Shown here piece after piece: positions 7,364-15,736 of a stretch of DNA of 64,000 nucleotides (the stretch's first letter is position 1; each line of letters opens with the position of its first letter). Under the pieces are notes generated by a model, which saw only the letters and a program-made list of their open reading frames with translations, was not told the origin of the DNA and ran no database searches. This DNA comes from Natrarchaeobaculum aegyptiacum. Lineage in GTDB: Archaea; Halobacteriota; Halobacteria; Halobacteriales; Natrialbaceae. Position numbers and translations under genes: made by a program. Where the stretch lies: positions 1,984,001-2,048,000 of the forward strand of contig NZ_CP019893.1 of assembly GCF_002156705.1 (NCBI RefSeq), written 5' to 3'.

Positions 7364-10300
7364 ATGTTTCGGAGCAGTTCTGAACTAGGGCCGTCGCGAA
7401 AGTGTCGGTCGGCACGATCAGGTGGATGGTTGAAACCGGATCGAGGGACGAGGGTCGTGTTGTCGATTCTGCTGATAGCGATGGTAGCGCTTGTGGGCGG
7501 GATTTCAGGCGTGGTCGCCGACGGGGAGACCGAGGACGGCTGGCCCCAGTACCAGTCCGACACCACCAACACGGGAGCGATCGATGCGTCGGGACCTGAA
7601 GACGAACTGTCGACGGCGTGGAGCGCACTGGACGATCACGTACACTCGAGCCCCGCTATCGTTGACGATGTTGTCTACGTGGGTAGCAACGACGGATCCG
7701 TCTACGCGCTGGACGCGGACGATGGCGACGAGAACTGGTCGCTGGAGATCGGAGATGGTGTTGACTCGTCGCCCGTCGTAGACCAGGGCGTGGTCTACGT
7801 TGGAAACGACAGCGGCGGCCTCTTCGCGATTGACGCTGACACCGGCGACGAGGTGTGGGCGCACACGTTCGACGTCGGTGGGTTTACGGAGTCCGCAAAG
7901 GCGGTGTCCACGCCAGCGATCTCCGATGGGTACGTGTTCGCTCACGTCGGAAACGGTCTACACGCACACGACGCCACCGACGGGGCCGAACAGTGGAACG
8001 CGACCTCCGGACACAATTCCGGCACCCCTCCCGCCCCGACGGTGGCTGGCGGCGTCGTCTACGTCGGTGCCGGATTTGACGACCACAGGGGTCGCGGTGG
8101 GTACGTCCGTGGTTTCGATGTCGACGACGGGACCGAGGTATTCTCGCCAACGTTCTGGCCTCAAGCGGACGGCTCGCCAGCCGTGGAAGACGATACGCTC
8201 TATCTCGGTGGAGGTGGCGCGACCAGCGGGTACATGTACGCGATCAACGTCGAGACGGAGTCCGAGGAATGGAGAGACGATAGGGAAGGGAGCAAGACCG
8301 CACCGACAGTCGTCGACGAAACGGTGTACTTCGGAAATAGCGAGGCTGGAATTGGTTCGGAATACCACGTAGTCGCACTGAACGCGACGACCAACGAAGA
8401 GAAGTGGACCTTCGAGCTCGCGCACCGAATCGACGGCTCGCCAGCCGTCGTCGACGGGCGCGTGTACGCCACCGACTACTATGGCAACGTCTACACGCTC
8501 GATGCGGAGAGCGGTGATCTACTGGAATCGACCCAACTCCGAGACCCGGACGACTCGAGTACGATGTTCACCTCGCCCGTCGTAACTGGGGATACCGTCT
8601 ACCTCGGGGCGAACGTTTTCGCTAGCGACGACGACACGTTCTACGCGTTGCGCGACGGCGACGGTCTCGTTTCCCCTGACCTCGAGGTCGCCTCCGCGAC
8701 ACTCAGTGATGACGAACTCAAAGCGGACGAGTCGGTAACGATCACCGTAAAGATCGCGAACGACGGCGACGCGGTCGGAACGCACACCGCCGAACTCGAG
8801 GTCGACGGCGACGTCGAGGCCACCGAAACGGTCTCGGTCGACGGAGGCTCCACGACGGAGGTCACGTTCACCCACACCTTCGACGAGACTGGTGAGTTCG
8901 ACGTTCACGTCGACGGCCTCGAGGCGGGTACCGTCACGGTCACCGCGGACGAGGAATCGTCCCAGTCGCCGACCCCTTCAGTACCATCCGGTTCGATATC
9001 CGGCCCGTCGTCGCTTCCGCCGCTCGATCCGGTATCCGAACCAGTAATCTCGGTCGACCCGCTCGAGTCCGGCGCAGCCGTCACGGTGACGGACGCGGTC
9101 GCACACGAACCGACCGCGATCTCGCTCGAGGACGGCGCCGGGACCGACGACACCTCGCTCACCCAGCTCGCGGTGACGCCCGCGACGGACACCGACTTCG
9201 ACGTGACGGTGGTAACCAGCGACGACCTCTCGGACGACGTCGACGAGTTGCCGGACGACGCAGCGCTCTTGCAGGCGCTCGAGGTGGAGTCCTCGCTCGA
9301 GCGCGACGAGATCGAAAACGCGACGTTCGAGTTCGTCGTCACGGCCGACGAACTGGAAGAGCGTGGGCTCGAGCCCGAGGACGTGACGCTGTACCACGAC
9401 GTCGACGGGGAGTGGGTCGAACGCGAGACAGAAATCGCTGCCTACCCTGGCGACATGTGGGAGGAAGCTGGTGCCGACCATCCCGAAGCGCTCTTCCCGG
9501 GCGATCACTGGGCAGAAACCGAGCCGGCCGAAGATCTCTTCCCGGGCGATCACTGGACGGAAGCCGAGACAGCCGAGGACCTCTTCCCGGGAGACCATTG
9601 GGAGGAAGCAGGCGTGGATGATCCGGACGCGCTCTTCCCCGAGGAGCGGATCGAAGCAGCCGAGAAGGCCGAAGATCTCTTCCCGGGTGATCACTGGGCG
9701 GAAGCCGAGACGGCCGAGGACCTCTTCCCAGGTGATCATTGGGAGGAAGCAGGCGTCGACGATCCGGACGCGCTCTTCCCCGGCGACACGTGGGAGGAAG
9801 CCGAGACAGCCGAAGATCTCTTCCCCAGCGACACGTGGGAGGAAGCCGAGACAGCCGAAGATCTCTTCCCCGGCGACACGTGGGAGGAGGCCGAAACTGC
9901 CGAGGACCTCTTTCCCGGTGACACGTGGGAGGAGGCGTACCCCGGTGACATGTGGGATACCGTCACCTACGAAGCCGAGACGCCCCACTTCTCGGCGTTC
10001 GCCCTCGCCGCAGATCGCCCTGGTCTCGAGGTGGACGCACCGTCGATCTCGCCCACAGAGCCGTCGGCCGGCGAGGAGCTAACGATCGAAACGACGGTCA
10101 CAAACGACCGCAGCACACCCGACGAGATCGACCTCCTCCTCGAGGTCGACGGGACGGTCGTGACGACGAAGACCGTCTCTCTCGAGCCGGATGAGAAACG
10201 CCTCGTCACGTTCACGCACACGTTCGACGAACCCGGCGTGTTCGACGTTCGCGTCGGCGACCTCGAGGTCGGTACGGTGACGGTCGACGCCGAGACGGAC

Positions 10301-10459
10301 GAGGACGGGACTGGCGACGACGCGGCCGACGAGGGTGGAGCCGCCGAAGACGGAACCGATGGCGTCCCCGGATTCGGCGTTCTCGTAACCGTCGCCGTGA
10401 TGCTCGTCGTCGCGACGCTGTTCGCTGCCGTGACGCGCTCGACCCGTCCCCGACCGTAG
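7364..10459 (+). CDS. Exported PQQ-type propeller protein with CARDB, PGF-pre-PGF and PGF-CTERM anchor
   Basis: 1031 aa. A basic N-terminus and a hydrophobic helix (~29-48) ending VVADG form a Sec signal. Residues ~60-430 carry propeller blades (VVDDVVYVGSNDGSVYALD and variants). A CARDB-type domain follows (~440-530), then a PGF-pre-PGF-like domain (~565-880, ending YEAETPHFSAFAL) whose last loop holds a 171-residue tandem repeat. A second CARDB domain (~885-970), an acidic spacer and VPGFGVLVTVAVMLVV with a basic tail (~1000-1031) complete it. PGF-CTERM signals are processed by archaeosortase A and attached to membrane lipid in haloarchaea, so this should be a cell-surface protein. The ATG at 7364 sits 1 bp after the upstream stop; an in-frame start at 7328 would overlap that gene. 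Confidence 0.9.
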   Translation: MFRSSSELGPSRKCRSARSGGWLKPDRGTRVVLSILLIAMVALVGGISGVVADGETEDGWPQYQSDTTNTGAIDASGPEDELSTAWSALDDHVHSSPAIVDDVVYVGSNDGSVYALDADDGDENWSLEIGDGVDSSPVVDQGVVYVGNDSGGLFAIDADTGDEVWAHTFDVGGFTESAKAVSTPAISDGYVFAHVGNGLHAHDATDGAEQWNATSGHNSGTPPAPTVAGGVVYVGAGFDDHRGRGGYVRGFDVDDGTEVFSPTFWPQADGSPAVEDDTLYLGGGGATSGYMYAINVETESEEWRDDREGSKTAPTVVDETVYFGNSEAGIGSEYHVVALNATTNEEKWTFELAHRIDGSPAVVDGRVYATDYYGNVYTLDAESGDLLESTQLRDPDDSSTMFTSPVVTGDTVYLGANVFASDDDTFYALRDGDGLVSPDLEVASATLSDDELKADESVTITVKIANDGDAVGTHTAELEVDGDVEATETVSVDGGSTTEVTFTHTFDETGEFDVHVDGLEAGTVTVTADEESSQSPTPSVPSGSISGPSSLPPLDPVSEPVISVDPLESGAAVTVTDAVAHEPTAISLEDGAGTDDTSLTQLAVTPATDTDFDVTVVTSDDLSDDVDELPDDAALLQALEVESSLERDEIENATFEFVVTADELEERGLEPEDVTLYHDVDGEWVERETEIAAYPGDMWEEAGADHPEALFPGDHWAETEPAEDLFPGDHWTEAETAEDLFPGDHWEEAGVDDPDALFPEERIEAAEKAEDLFPGDHWAEAETAEDLFPGDHWEEAGVDDPDALFPGDTWEEAETAEDLFPSDTWEEAETAEDLFPGDTWEEAETAEDLFPGDTWEEAYPGDMWDTVTYEAETPHFSAFALAADRPGLEVDAPSISPTEPSAGEELTIETTVTNDRSTPDEIDLLLEVDGTVVTTKTVSLEPDEKRLVTFTHTFDEPGVFDVRVGDLEVGTVTVDAETDEDGTGDDAADEGGAAEDGTDGVPGFGVLVTVAVMLVVATLFAAVTRSTRPRP
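9443..9955 (+). repeat. Coding tandem repeat, consensus FPGD(H/T)WEEAETAEDL
   Basis: About ten units of 15 or 17 residues (45 or 51 bp) inside the surface protein. Most begin FPGDHW or FPGDTW and end AEDL, with a 17-residue variant ending VDDPDAL occurring twice. The array begins and ends with YPGDMW. One unit (FPEERIEAAEKAEDL) has diverged. The last four units are nearly identical, which suggests recent expansion at the 3' side. Confidence 0.95.
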
Positions 10460-10552
10460 CGAATCGGATCACCGTCGGTCACACACGACGGCGACCGGTC
10501 GGCTCGAGGCGGTGGCCTCGACCATTTCTCCCGAAAACTCCGAGACTACTCC

Positions 10553-11692
10553 CTACCACAGCCACGTCTCCGCTACCCGCCGGTAGGTCTCGGAACAGCG
10601 CTCGAGCACCGCCACCGACACACTTTCGTCCGCCGTGTGGGCTTCGCCGGGCTCTGCGGGACCGCAGATAACGCACTCGGTGCCGGCCTCGGAAAGCCAG
10701 CCGGCGTCGGTCGCGTGCGGCTTGGTCACGAGTTCCGGCGTCTCCGCCTGGGCGGCGTCGGCGGCCTCGAGCACCGTCTCGGCGAACGCGTCGTCGCCAC
10801 ACCGCATCGGCGGGACGTCCTGGTCGACGCGCACGGAGACGCCCTCGACGTCCTCGACGCGCTCGAGCGGCGCGCGTTCGCCCGGAACCGTCCGCTCGTC
10901 GATCGTCACCGTACACTGGTCGGGAACGACGTTCATCGCGGTCCCGCCTTCGATTTCGGTGACCGTCAGGCTCCCCTCGAGTGCTTCCCCCGCGATCTCG
11001 ACGCCCGGCGGTGATTCGGCGAGGTTCCGGACGATCGAGACGGCCTCCGTGGCCCGGTAGATGGCGTTTTCGCCCTCGCCGATCTCGCTCGCGTGGGCGG
11101 CGCTTCCGGTCGCCTCGATCGTACTCCCGCGGCGACCCTTGTGGGCGACGGCGACGTCGGTCGTTCCGGGGCTCGAGTAACCGGTCGAGCCCTCGCCGAC
11201 GATGGCGTAGTCGGGCGCGAAGCCCTCCTCGATGGCGTGCCGTGCGCCGACGCCGCCGACTTCCTCGCCGACGAAGCTGGCGAAGACGAGTTCACCCGCC
11301 GGGTCGCCGTCGCCGGACGGCTCTGGACTGCTCGAGGTGCCGGGAACCTCGCTGTCGCGGAACGCGAGCATGGCCGCGGCGACTGCGCCTTTCATGTCTG
11401 CCGTCCCGCGGCCGTAGAGACGGCCGTCGCGTTCCTCGACGACGTACTCGCCGTCGTCGTCGATCCGCACCTGCTCGTCGGTGGGTTCGACGACGTCGTG
11501 GTGACCCACGAGTGCGAGCGACGGGTCGCCCGCTCCCCGGCGAGCGATGACGTTGCCGACGTCGTCCCGTCGGACCGTCGCGTTCGTCTCCGCGCGGAGC
11601 CACTCCTCGATGGCGTCGCCGACTGCCGTCTCGTCGTCGTGGCTCGGAATCGACGCGAGATCGCGCGTCAGCGCTACGAGTTCACTGCTCAT
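10553..11692 (-). CDS. M20 family metallopeptidase (DapE/ArgE-like)
   Basis: 379 aa cytosolic di-zinc hydrolase. Visible family motifs are VGHHDVVEP (first His ligand), GRGTADMKG (bridging Asp), SFVGEEVGGVGAR (catalytic and ligand Glu pair), a dimerisation lid segment, and PGEAHTADE near the C-terminus (last His ligand). The enzyme would hydrolyse an amide such as N-acyl amino acids or N-succinyl-diaminopimelate. The exact substrate cannot be read from the sequence, and no lysine or arginine biosynthesis genes are adjacent. It ends about 90 bp beyond the convergent propeller gene. Confidence 0.88.
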   Translation of the reverse strand: MSSELVALTRDLASIPSHDDETAVGDAIEEWLRAETNATVRRDDVGNVIARRGAGDPSLALVGHHDVVEPTDEQVRIDDDGEYVVEERDGRLYGRGTADMKGAVAAAMLAFRDSEVPGTSSSPEPSGDGDPAGELVFASFVGEEVGGVGARHAIEEGFAPDYAIVGEGSTGYSSPGTTDVAVAHKGRRGSTIEATGSAAHASEIGEGENAIYRATEAVSIVRNLAESPPGVEIAGEALEGSLTVTEIEGGTAMNVVPDQCTVTIDERTVPGERAPLERVEDVEGVSVRVDQDVPPMRCGDDAFAETVLEAADAAQAETPELVTKPHATDAGWLSEAGTECVICGPAEPGEAHTADESVSVAVLERCSETYRRVAETWLW

Positions 11693-11725
11693 ACCCGCGA
11701 CGACGCACTCGAGGGGAAAGAGCGT

Positions 11726-13366
11726 TTACCGCTCGAGGTTCTCCACCGGGCCGGCGTACATCGCGGAGACGTCTTCGTCGTCGGTGAGCCGCGAGACCGT
11801 TTCGTCGACGGCTGCGAGACTGGCGGTCTGTTCCTGACTGGCGGCGGCGACCGACTCGGCGGCGGCAGCGACGCGATCGGCGGTATCGGCGATTTCGTCG
11901 ACGGTGTTGGCAGCCCGTTCGACGTTCCGGGCCTGCTGGTCGGTCGCCGTCGCCACGTCCTCGACGCTCGCGGCCGTTTCGCTCGCCGCCTCGTGGATCG
12001 TCTCGAGCGAGCCGATCGTCTCGCGCACTCGGTCGGTTCCCTGGTCGACCCGCTCGGCAGCGTCTTCGGTGGCGGCTGCGGCCTCGTCGGCCTCCTCTCG
12101 AACGGCCGTCACGGCCGCCTCGATCGCCTCGACGTCGGTGCGCGTCTGGGCGGCGAACGACTCGACCTCGTCGGCGATGACGGCCATCGGACCGGCCCCC
12201 TCGCCGGTCGACCGGCTGGCCTCGATCTTTGCGTTCTTCGCGAGGATCGACGTCCGTTCGGTGACGTCCTCGAGTCGCTCGAGTGCTGCGTCGATCTCGT
12301 CGGTTCGGGCCTCGAGTCTGGCTGCTGCCTCTGCAGCCCGGTCGGTCGCGGCCTCGATCGCTGCGAGTTCGGAGACGGTCTCGTCGGCCGAATCGACGCC
12401 CGCGGCCGCCAGTCGCTCGGTTCGCGTACTCTCCTGGTGGACCTCTGTGGCAGCACTGGCGATCTCTTCGACGGCGGCGCTCACCTCGGCCAGTTCCGCC
12501 GCCACGTCGTCGACGGCGACTGCCTGCGTCGAGGTGTGATCGCTGATCGCTTCCGCTCGCCCGGCGACGACCTGACTCGCCTCGTGGAGTTCTCCGATCG
12601 GTCCCTGCACGTCGGTCTCGACGTCTTTTGCCAGTCGCTGCTGGCGCTCGATCGCCCGCTCGAGTCGCTGGGCGTAGGCGTCGACGTAAGTGTCGGCGGC
12701 GACCTGCATGTCGAGGTTGACGATCCGCAACAGCGCGAGGACGTCCATCATTCCGTCGTCGATCGCCTCCCGGATGGTCGCCTCGAACCCGGCCTCGAGC
12801 CCGTCCTGTTCCGTCTCGCCACCGAACCCGAGCGCGCTGGCCAGTCCACCGAGTCCGCCCGCGTCGTCCTGTTCGGCGGCCCACTCTTCGACGGCGTCGA
12901 CGACCTGCTGCTGAATCCGCTCGTTCAACTGCTCGAGCAGCAGGTCGTAGTAGACGCCGTACTGCCCGAGGTAGTGTTTCAGCGGCATGTCGAGCAGTTC
13001 GTGAAGTTTGCCGATCCGGGCGCGCTGTTCGAAGTACCGCCGGTCGTATTCGCCGCCTGCGAGCGAGACGAGATAGTCTCGCTGGGTCTCCTTGAGTGCC
13101 TCGACGCCCTTCGGCGAACGGCCGACGATTTCCCGAGCGGAGTCGTGGGCCAGCAGGTTGTCGTAGAAGTCGTCGGCGATCCGGTCGCTGTTCGCCCGGA
13201 GAAGCGGCTCGAGGTCGGCCAGCCGTTCGGCGTCGGTTTCGTCGAAGCCGACGAACTCCTTTCGCCAGGCAATCTCATCGTCGTCGAGTCCGACGTTTTC
13301 GACCAGCTGCGCGACGTCGACGTATTCGTTCAGTCCACCGCGTCCAAACGTCTCCTCCGGGTCCAT
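11726..13366 (-). CDS. Globin-coupled soluble transducer (HemAT-type aerotaxis protein)
   Basis: 546 aa without membrane helices. Residues ~20-190 are a protoglobin sensor: the stretch RIGKLHELLDMPLKHYLGQY contains the expected proximal histidine of the F helix. A long coiled coil leads to a methyl-accepting signalling domain whose hairpin reads TSILAKNAKIEASRS, a diverged form of the usual NLLALNAAIEAAR motif. Known HemAT proteins sense oxygen through heme and signal to CheA. The ATG at 13366 (MDPEETFGRGG) is preferred to an upstream one at 13486 that adds 40 basic residues. No other che genes lie in the window, so it must act on a distant array. Confidence 0.9.
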   Translation of the reverse strand: MDPEETFGRGGLNEYVDVAQLVENVGLDDDEIAWRKEFVGFDETDAERLADLEPLLRANSDRIADDFYDNLLAHDSAREIVGRSPKGVEALKETQRDYLVSLAGGEYDRRYFEQRARIGKLHELLDMPLKHYLGQYGVYYDLLLEQLNERIQQQVVDAVEEWAAEQDDAGGLGGLASALGFGGETEQDGLEAGFEATIREAIDDGMMDVLALLRIVNLDMQVAADTYVDAYAQRLERAIERQQRLAKDVETDVQGPIGELHEASQVVAGRAEAISDHTSTQAVAVDDVAAELAEVSAAVEEIASAATEVHQESTRTERLAAAGVDSADETVSELAAIEAATDRAAEAAARLEARTDEIDAALERLEDVTERTSILAKNAKIEASRSTGEGAGPMAVIADEVESFAAQTRTDVEAIEAAVTAVREEADEAAAATEDAAERVDQGTDRVRETIGSLETIHEAASETAASVEDVATATDQQARNVERAANTVDEIADTADRVAAAAESVAAASQEQTASLAAVDETVSRLTDDEDVSAMYAGPVENLER

Positions 13367-13543
13367 ACCGGACGCTCTCGCTTTCGTTCCTAAAACGAAT
13401 CGGAAAATTCTCGGCGGACAGGATTCCTTCGAAACTCCACCGTTCCCGTCACGGTATCGTGGTGGGGGTTCACAGGGGTCGTACAAGAGTGCCGTTCGAT
13501 CGTCTCCCGCACCCTTTTACGCGCTGGCTCCGAATTTACCGAC

Positions 13544-15427
13544 ATGAACGTCGTGCCGGATACGAGCGTGGTCATCGACGGTCGCGTCTCGACGGCGATC
13601 GAAGACGGGCAGTTCGAGGGAGCGACGATTTCGGTACCGGAGGCCGTGGTCGCAGAACTCGAGGCGCAGGCCAACGACGGCATCGAGACCGGATGGGACG
13701 GCCTGGAGGAGCTGAAACGGCTCGCCGACCTGGCCGACGACGGGGCGATCGACCTCGAGTACGTCGGGGATCGTCCCAGCGCGATCGAACGCGGTCACGC
13801 TTCCGAGGGCGAGATCGACGCCGTGATTCGCGACCTCGCGGAGGAACTGGGAGCCACGTTCGTCACGAGCGACGTCGTCCAGGCCGAAGTCGCCGAGGCC
13901 AAGGGTCTCGAGGTCGAGCACGTCTCGCCGGAGACTCGTGAAGTGGGCACGCTCTCCGTCGAGGGCTACTTCGACGAGAGTACGATGAGCGTCCACCTCA
14001 AGACGGGCGCAGTGCCGATGGCAAAGCGGGGCGCTCTCGGCGACATGCACTACGAGCCGATCGCCGACGAGCCACTCGACGAGGGGACGATGGACGAGTA
14101 CGCCCGCGAGGTCGTCGACGGCGCGAAGGAGTCCGCCGAGGGGTTCATCGAACTCTCCGAGCCGGGCATGAAGATCGTCCAGTTCCGGGACTACCGGATC
14201 GCGATCGGCCGCCCACCGTTCGCCGACGGCATCGAGATTACGGCCGTTCGACCCATCGCCCAGACCGACCTCGAGGACTACGAGAACGCCGACGAGTTGA
14301 AAGAGCGGCTGCTCGAGCGCCAGCGCGGCGTCCTGATCTCGGGGTCGCCCGGGGCGGGGAAGTCGACGTTCGCGCAGGCGGTCGCCCGTTTCATCTCCGA
14401 GCACGACTACGCAGTCAAGACGATGGAGAAACCGCGAGACCTCCAGGTCGGCCCCGAGATCACCCAGTACACCGAACTCGGCGGCGAGATGGCCAAGACC
14501 GCCGACGCCCTGCTGATGGTCCGGCCCGACTACACCATCTACGACGAGGTCAGGAAGACCGACGACTTCGAGGTCTTCGCGGACATGCGTCTGGCAGGCG
14601 TCGGGATGATCGGCGTCGTCCACGCCACGCGACCGATCGACGCCCTCCAGCGCCTCGTCGGCCGGGTCGAACTCGGGATGATCCCGCAGGTCGTCGACAC
14701 CGTCGTCTACGTCGACGCCGGTGAGGTCCACACCGTCTACGACGTCCGGACGGAGGTCAAGGTCCCCGCTGGCCTCACCGAGGAAGACCTCGCCCGCCCC
14801 GTCATCCAGGTCACGAACTTCGAGACCGGCGAACCCGAGTACGAGATCTACACGTTCAACCGCCAGGTCGTCACCGTCCCCCTCAAAGACGAAGAGGGCG
14901 GCCCCGCCCAGGAATCCGGCGTCGACCGCATCGCCAAACAGGAGATCGAACGCGAGATCCGCTCGATCGCCCGCGGCTACGTCGACGTCGAACTCAAGAG
15001 CCAGGACAGGGCCGTCGTCTACGTCGAACAGGACGACATCTCGAGTGTCATCGGCAAAGGCGGCGGTCGGATCACCGACGTCGAGAACCGCCTCGGAATC
15101 GATATCGACGTCCGAACCCACGACGAGAACCCACACCACGGCACGAGTGCCGGCGGTGCGAGCGCCAACGGCGGTGGAGGCGGTGGCGGTGCTGGCTCAC
15201 AGGCGGGCCAGATGGTCACGCCCGAAGTCACCTCGAGACACATCGTCATCCCGGTCGACGGGAACCACGGCGAGACCGTCGAGGTCCAGGCCGGCGGCGA
15301 GTACCTCTTCACCGCCACCGTGAGCCGCGGCGGCGAGATTCAGGTCTCGAGGGGCAGTGCGATCGCGGACGAACTCGAGTCGGCGATCGATCGGAAGCGG
15401 CCGATTACGGTCGTGCCGTCCTCGTAA
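13544..15427 (+). CDS. PINc/VapC-type ATPase with KH domain
   Basis: 627 aa. The N-terminal PIN domain (~1-135) has the acidic residues D6, E40-region and [14 protein letters not shown] expected of this nuclease fold. It is followed by a VirB11/PilT-like ATPase (Walker [10 protein letters not shown] at ~267) and a KH RNA-binding motif ([18 protein letters not shown] at ~502). A glycine-rich linker and a small beta-rich C-terminal domain complete it. This combination is widespread and conserved in Archaea but its role is not established; ATP-dependent RNA binding or cleavage is the usual inference. The last 95 bp of the gene plus 5 bp beyond its stop are repeated exactly 201 bp downstream. Confidence 0.93.
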   Translation: MNVVPDTSVVIDGRVSTAIEDGQFEGATISVPEAVVAELEAQANDGIETGWDGLEELKRLADLADDGAIDLEYVGDRPSAIERGHASEGEIDAVIRDLAEELGATFVTSDVVQAEVAEAKGLEVEHVSPETREVGTLSVEGYFDESTMSVHLKTGAVPMAKRGALGDMHYEPIADEPLDEGTMDEYAREVVDGAKESAEGFIELSEPGMKIVQFRDYRIAIGRPPFADGIEITAVRPIAQTDLEDYENADELKERLLERQRGVLISGSPGAGKSTFAQAVARFISEHDYAVKTMEKPRDLQVGPEITQYTELGGEMAKTADALLMVRPDYTIYDEVRKTDDFEVFADMRLAGVGMIGVVHATRPIDALQRLVGRVELGMIPQVVDTVVYVDAGEVHTVYDVRTEVKVPAGLTEEDLARPVIQVTNFETGEPEYEIYTFNRQVVTVPLKDEEGGPAQESGVDRIAKQEIEREIRSIARGYVDVELKSQDRAVVYVEQDDISSVIGKGGGRITDVENRLGIDIDVRTHDENPHHGTSAGGASANGGGGGGGAGSQAGQMVTPEVTSRHIVIPVDGNHGETVEVQAGGEYLFTATVSRGGEIQVSRGSAIADELESAIDRKRPITVVPSS

Positions 15428-15432
15428 ACTGT
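15333..15432 (+). repeat. Direct repeat, copy 1: 3' end of the PINc-ATPase gene
   Basis: 100 bp comprising the last 95 coding bases including the TAA and 5 bp after it. It matches 15534-15633 at every position by direct reading. Confidence 0.95.
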
Positions 15433-15533
15433 ACCGCGAGCGACCGTCGGGAGCGAGCGGCTTTTTAGCGTAGATTTTTCGAGGAGTGGTGAGCGACCAT
15501 TGAGAGCGAACCCGACGAGAAAAAGGTACGTGT

Positions 15534-15633
15534 GCGAGATTCAGGTCTCGAGGGGCAGTGCGATCGCGGACGAACTCGAGTCGGCGATCGATCGGAAGCG
15601 GCCGATTACGGTCGTGCCGTCCTCGTAAACTGT
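15534..15633 (+). repeat. Direct repeat, copy 2, in the intergenic region
   Basis: Exact second copy of 15333-15432, offset by 201 bp. The rest of the 309-bp gap 15428-15736 holds T-rich stretches after copy 1 (CTTTTTAG at about 15460, ATTTTTC at about 15474) that may terminate transcription, and no gene. Confidence 0.95.
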
Positions 15634-15736
15634 TTCGGGAGCGACGCGCGATTCGACACGACTGCGGAGGTGAGATCCGCGAATCCGAACGGGGAGTGAG
15701 TGATCCGTGAGCGCACCGAGTCAGTCCGAATCGTGG

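Noticed and set aside
9443-9955. Regularly spaced repeats considered as a CRISPR array
   Set aside because: The 45/51-bp units are contiguous, in frame and encode a peptide repeat; there are no unique spacers.
11093-13393. 766-codon open frame on the plus strand
   Set aside because: Antisense to the M20 peptidase end and the globin-coupled transducer, both of which have clear family motifs.
13517-15139. 540-codon open frame on the minus strand
   Set aside because: Antisense to the PINc-ATPase, whose Walker A and KH motifs are certain.
15428-15736. Possible integrated element between the two 100-bp repeats
   Set aside because: The space is about 100 bp with no integrase or other gene; only the repeat itself can be reported.
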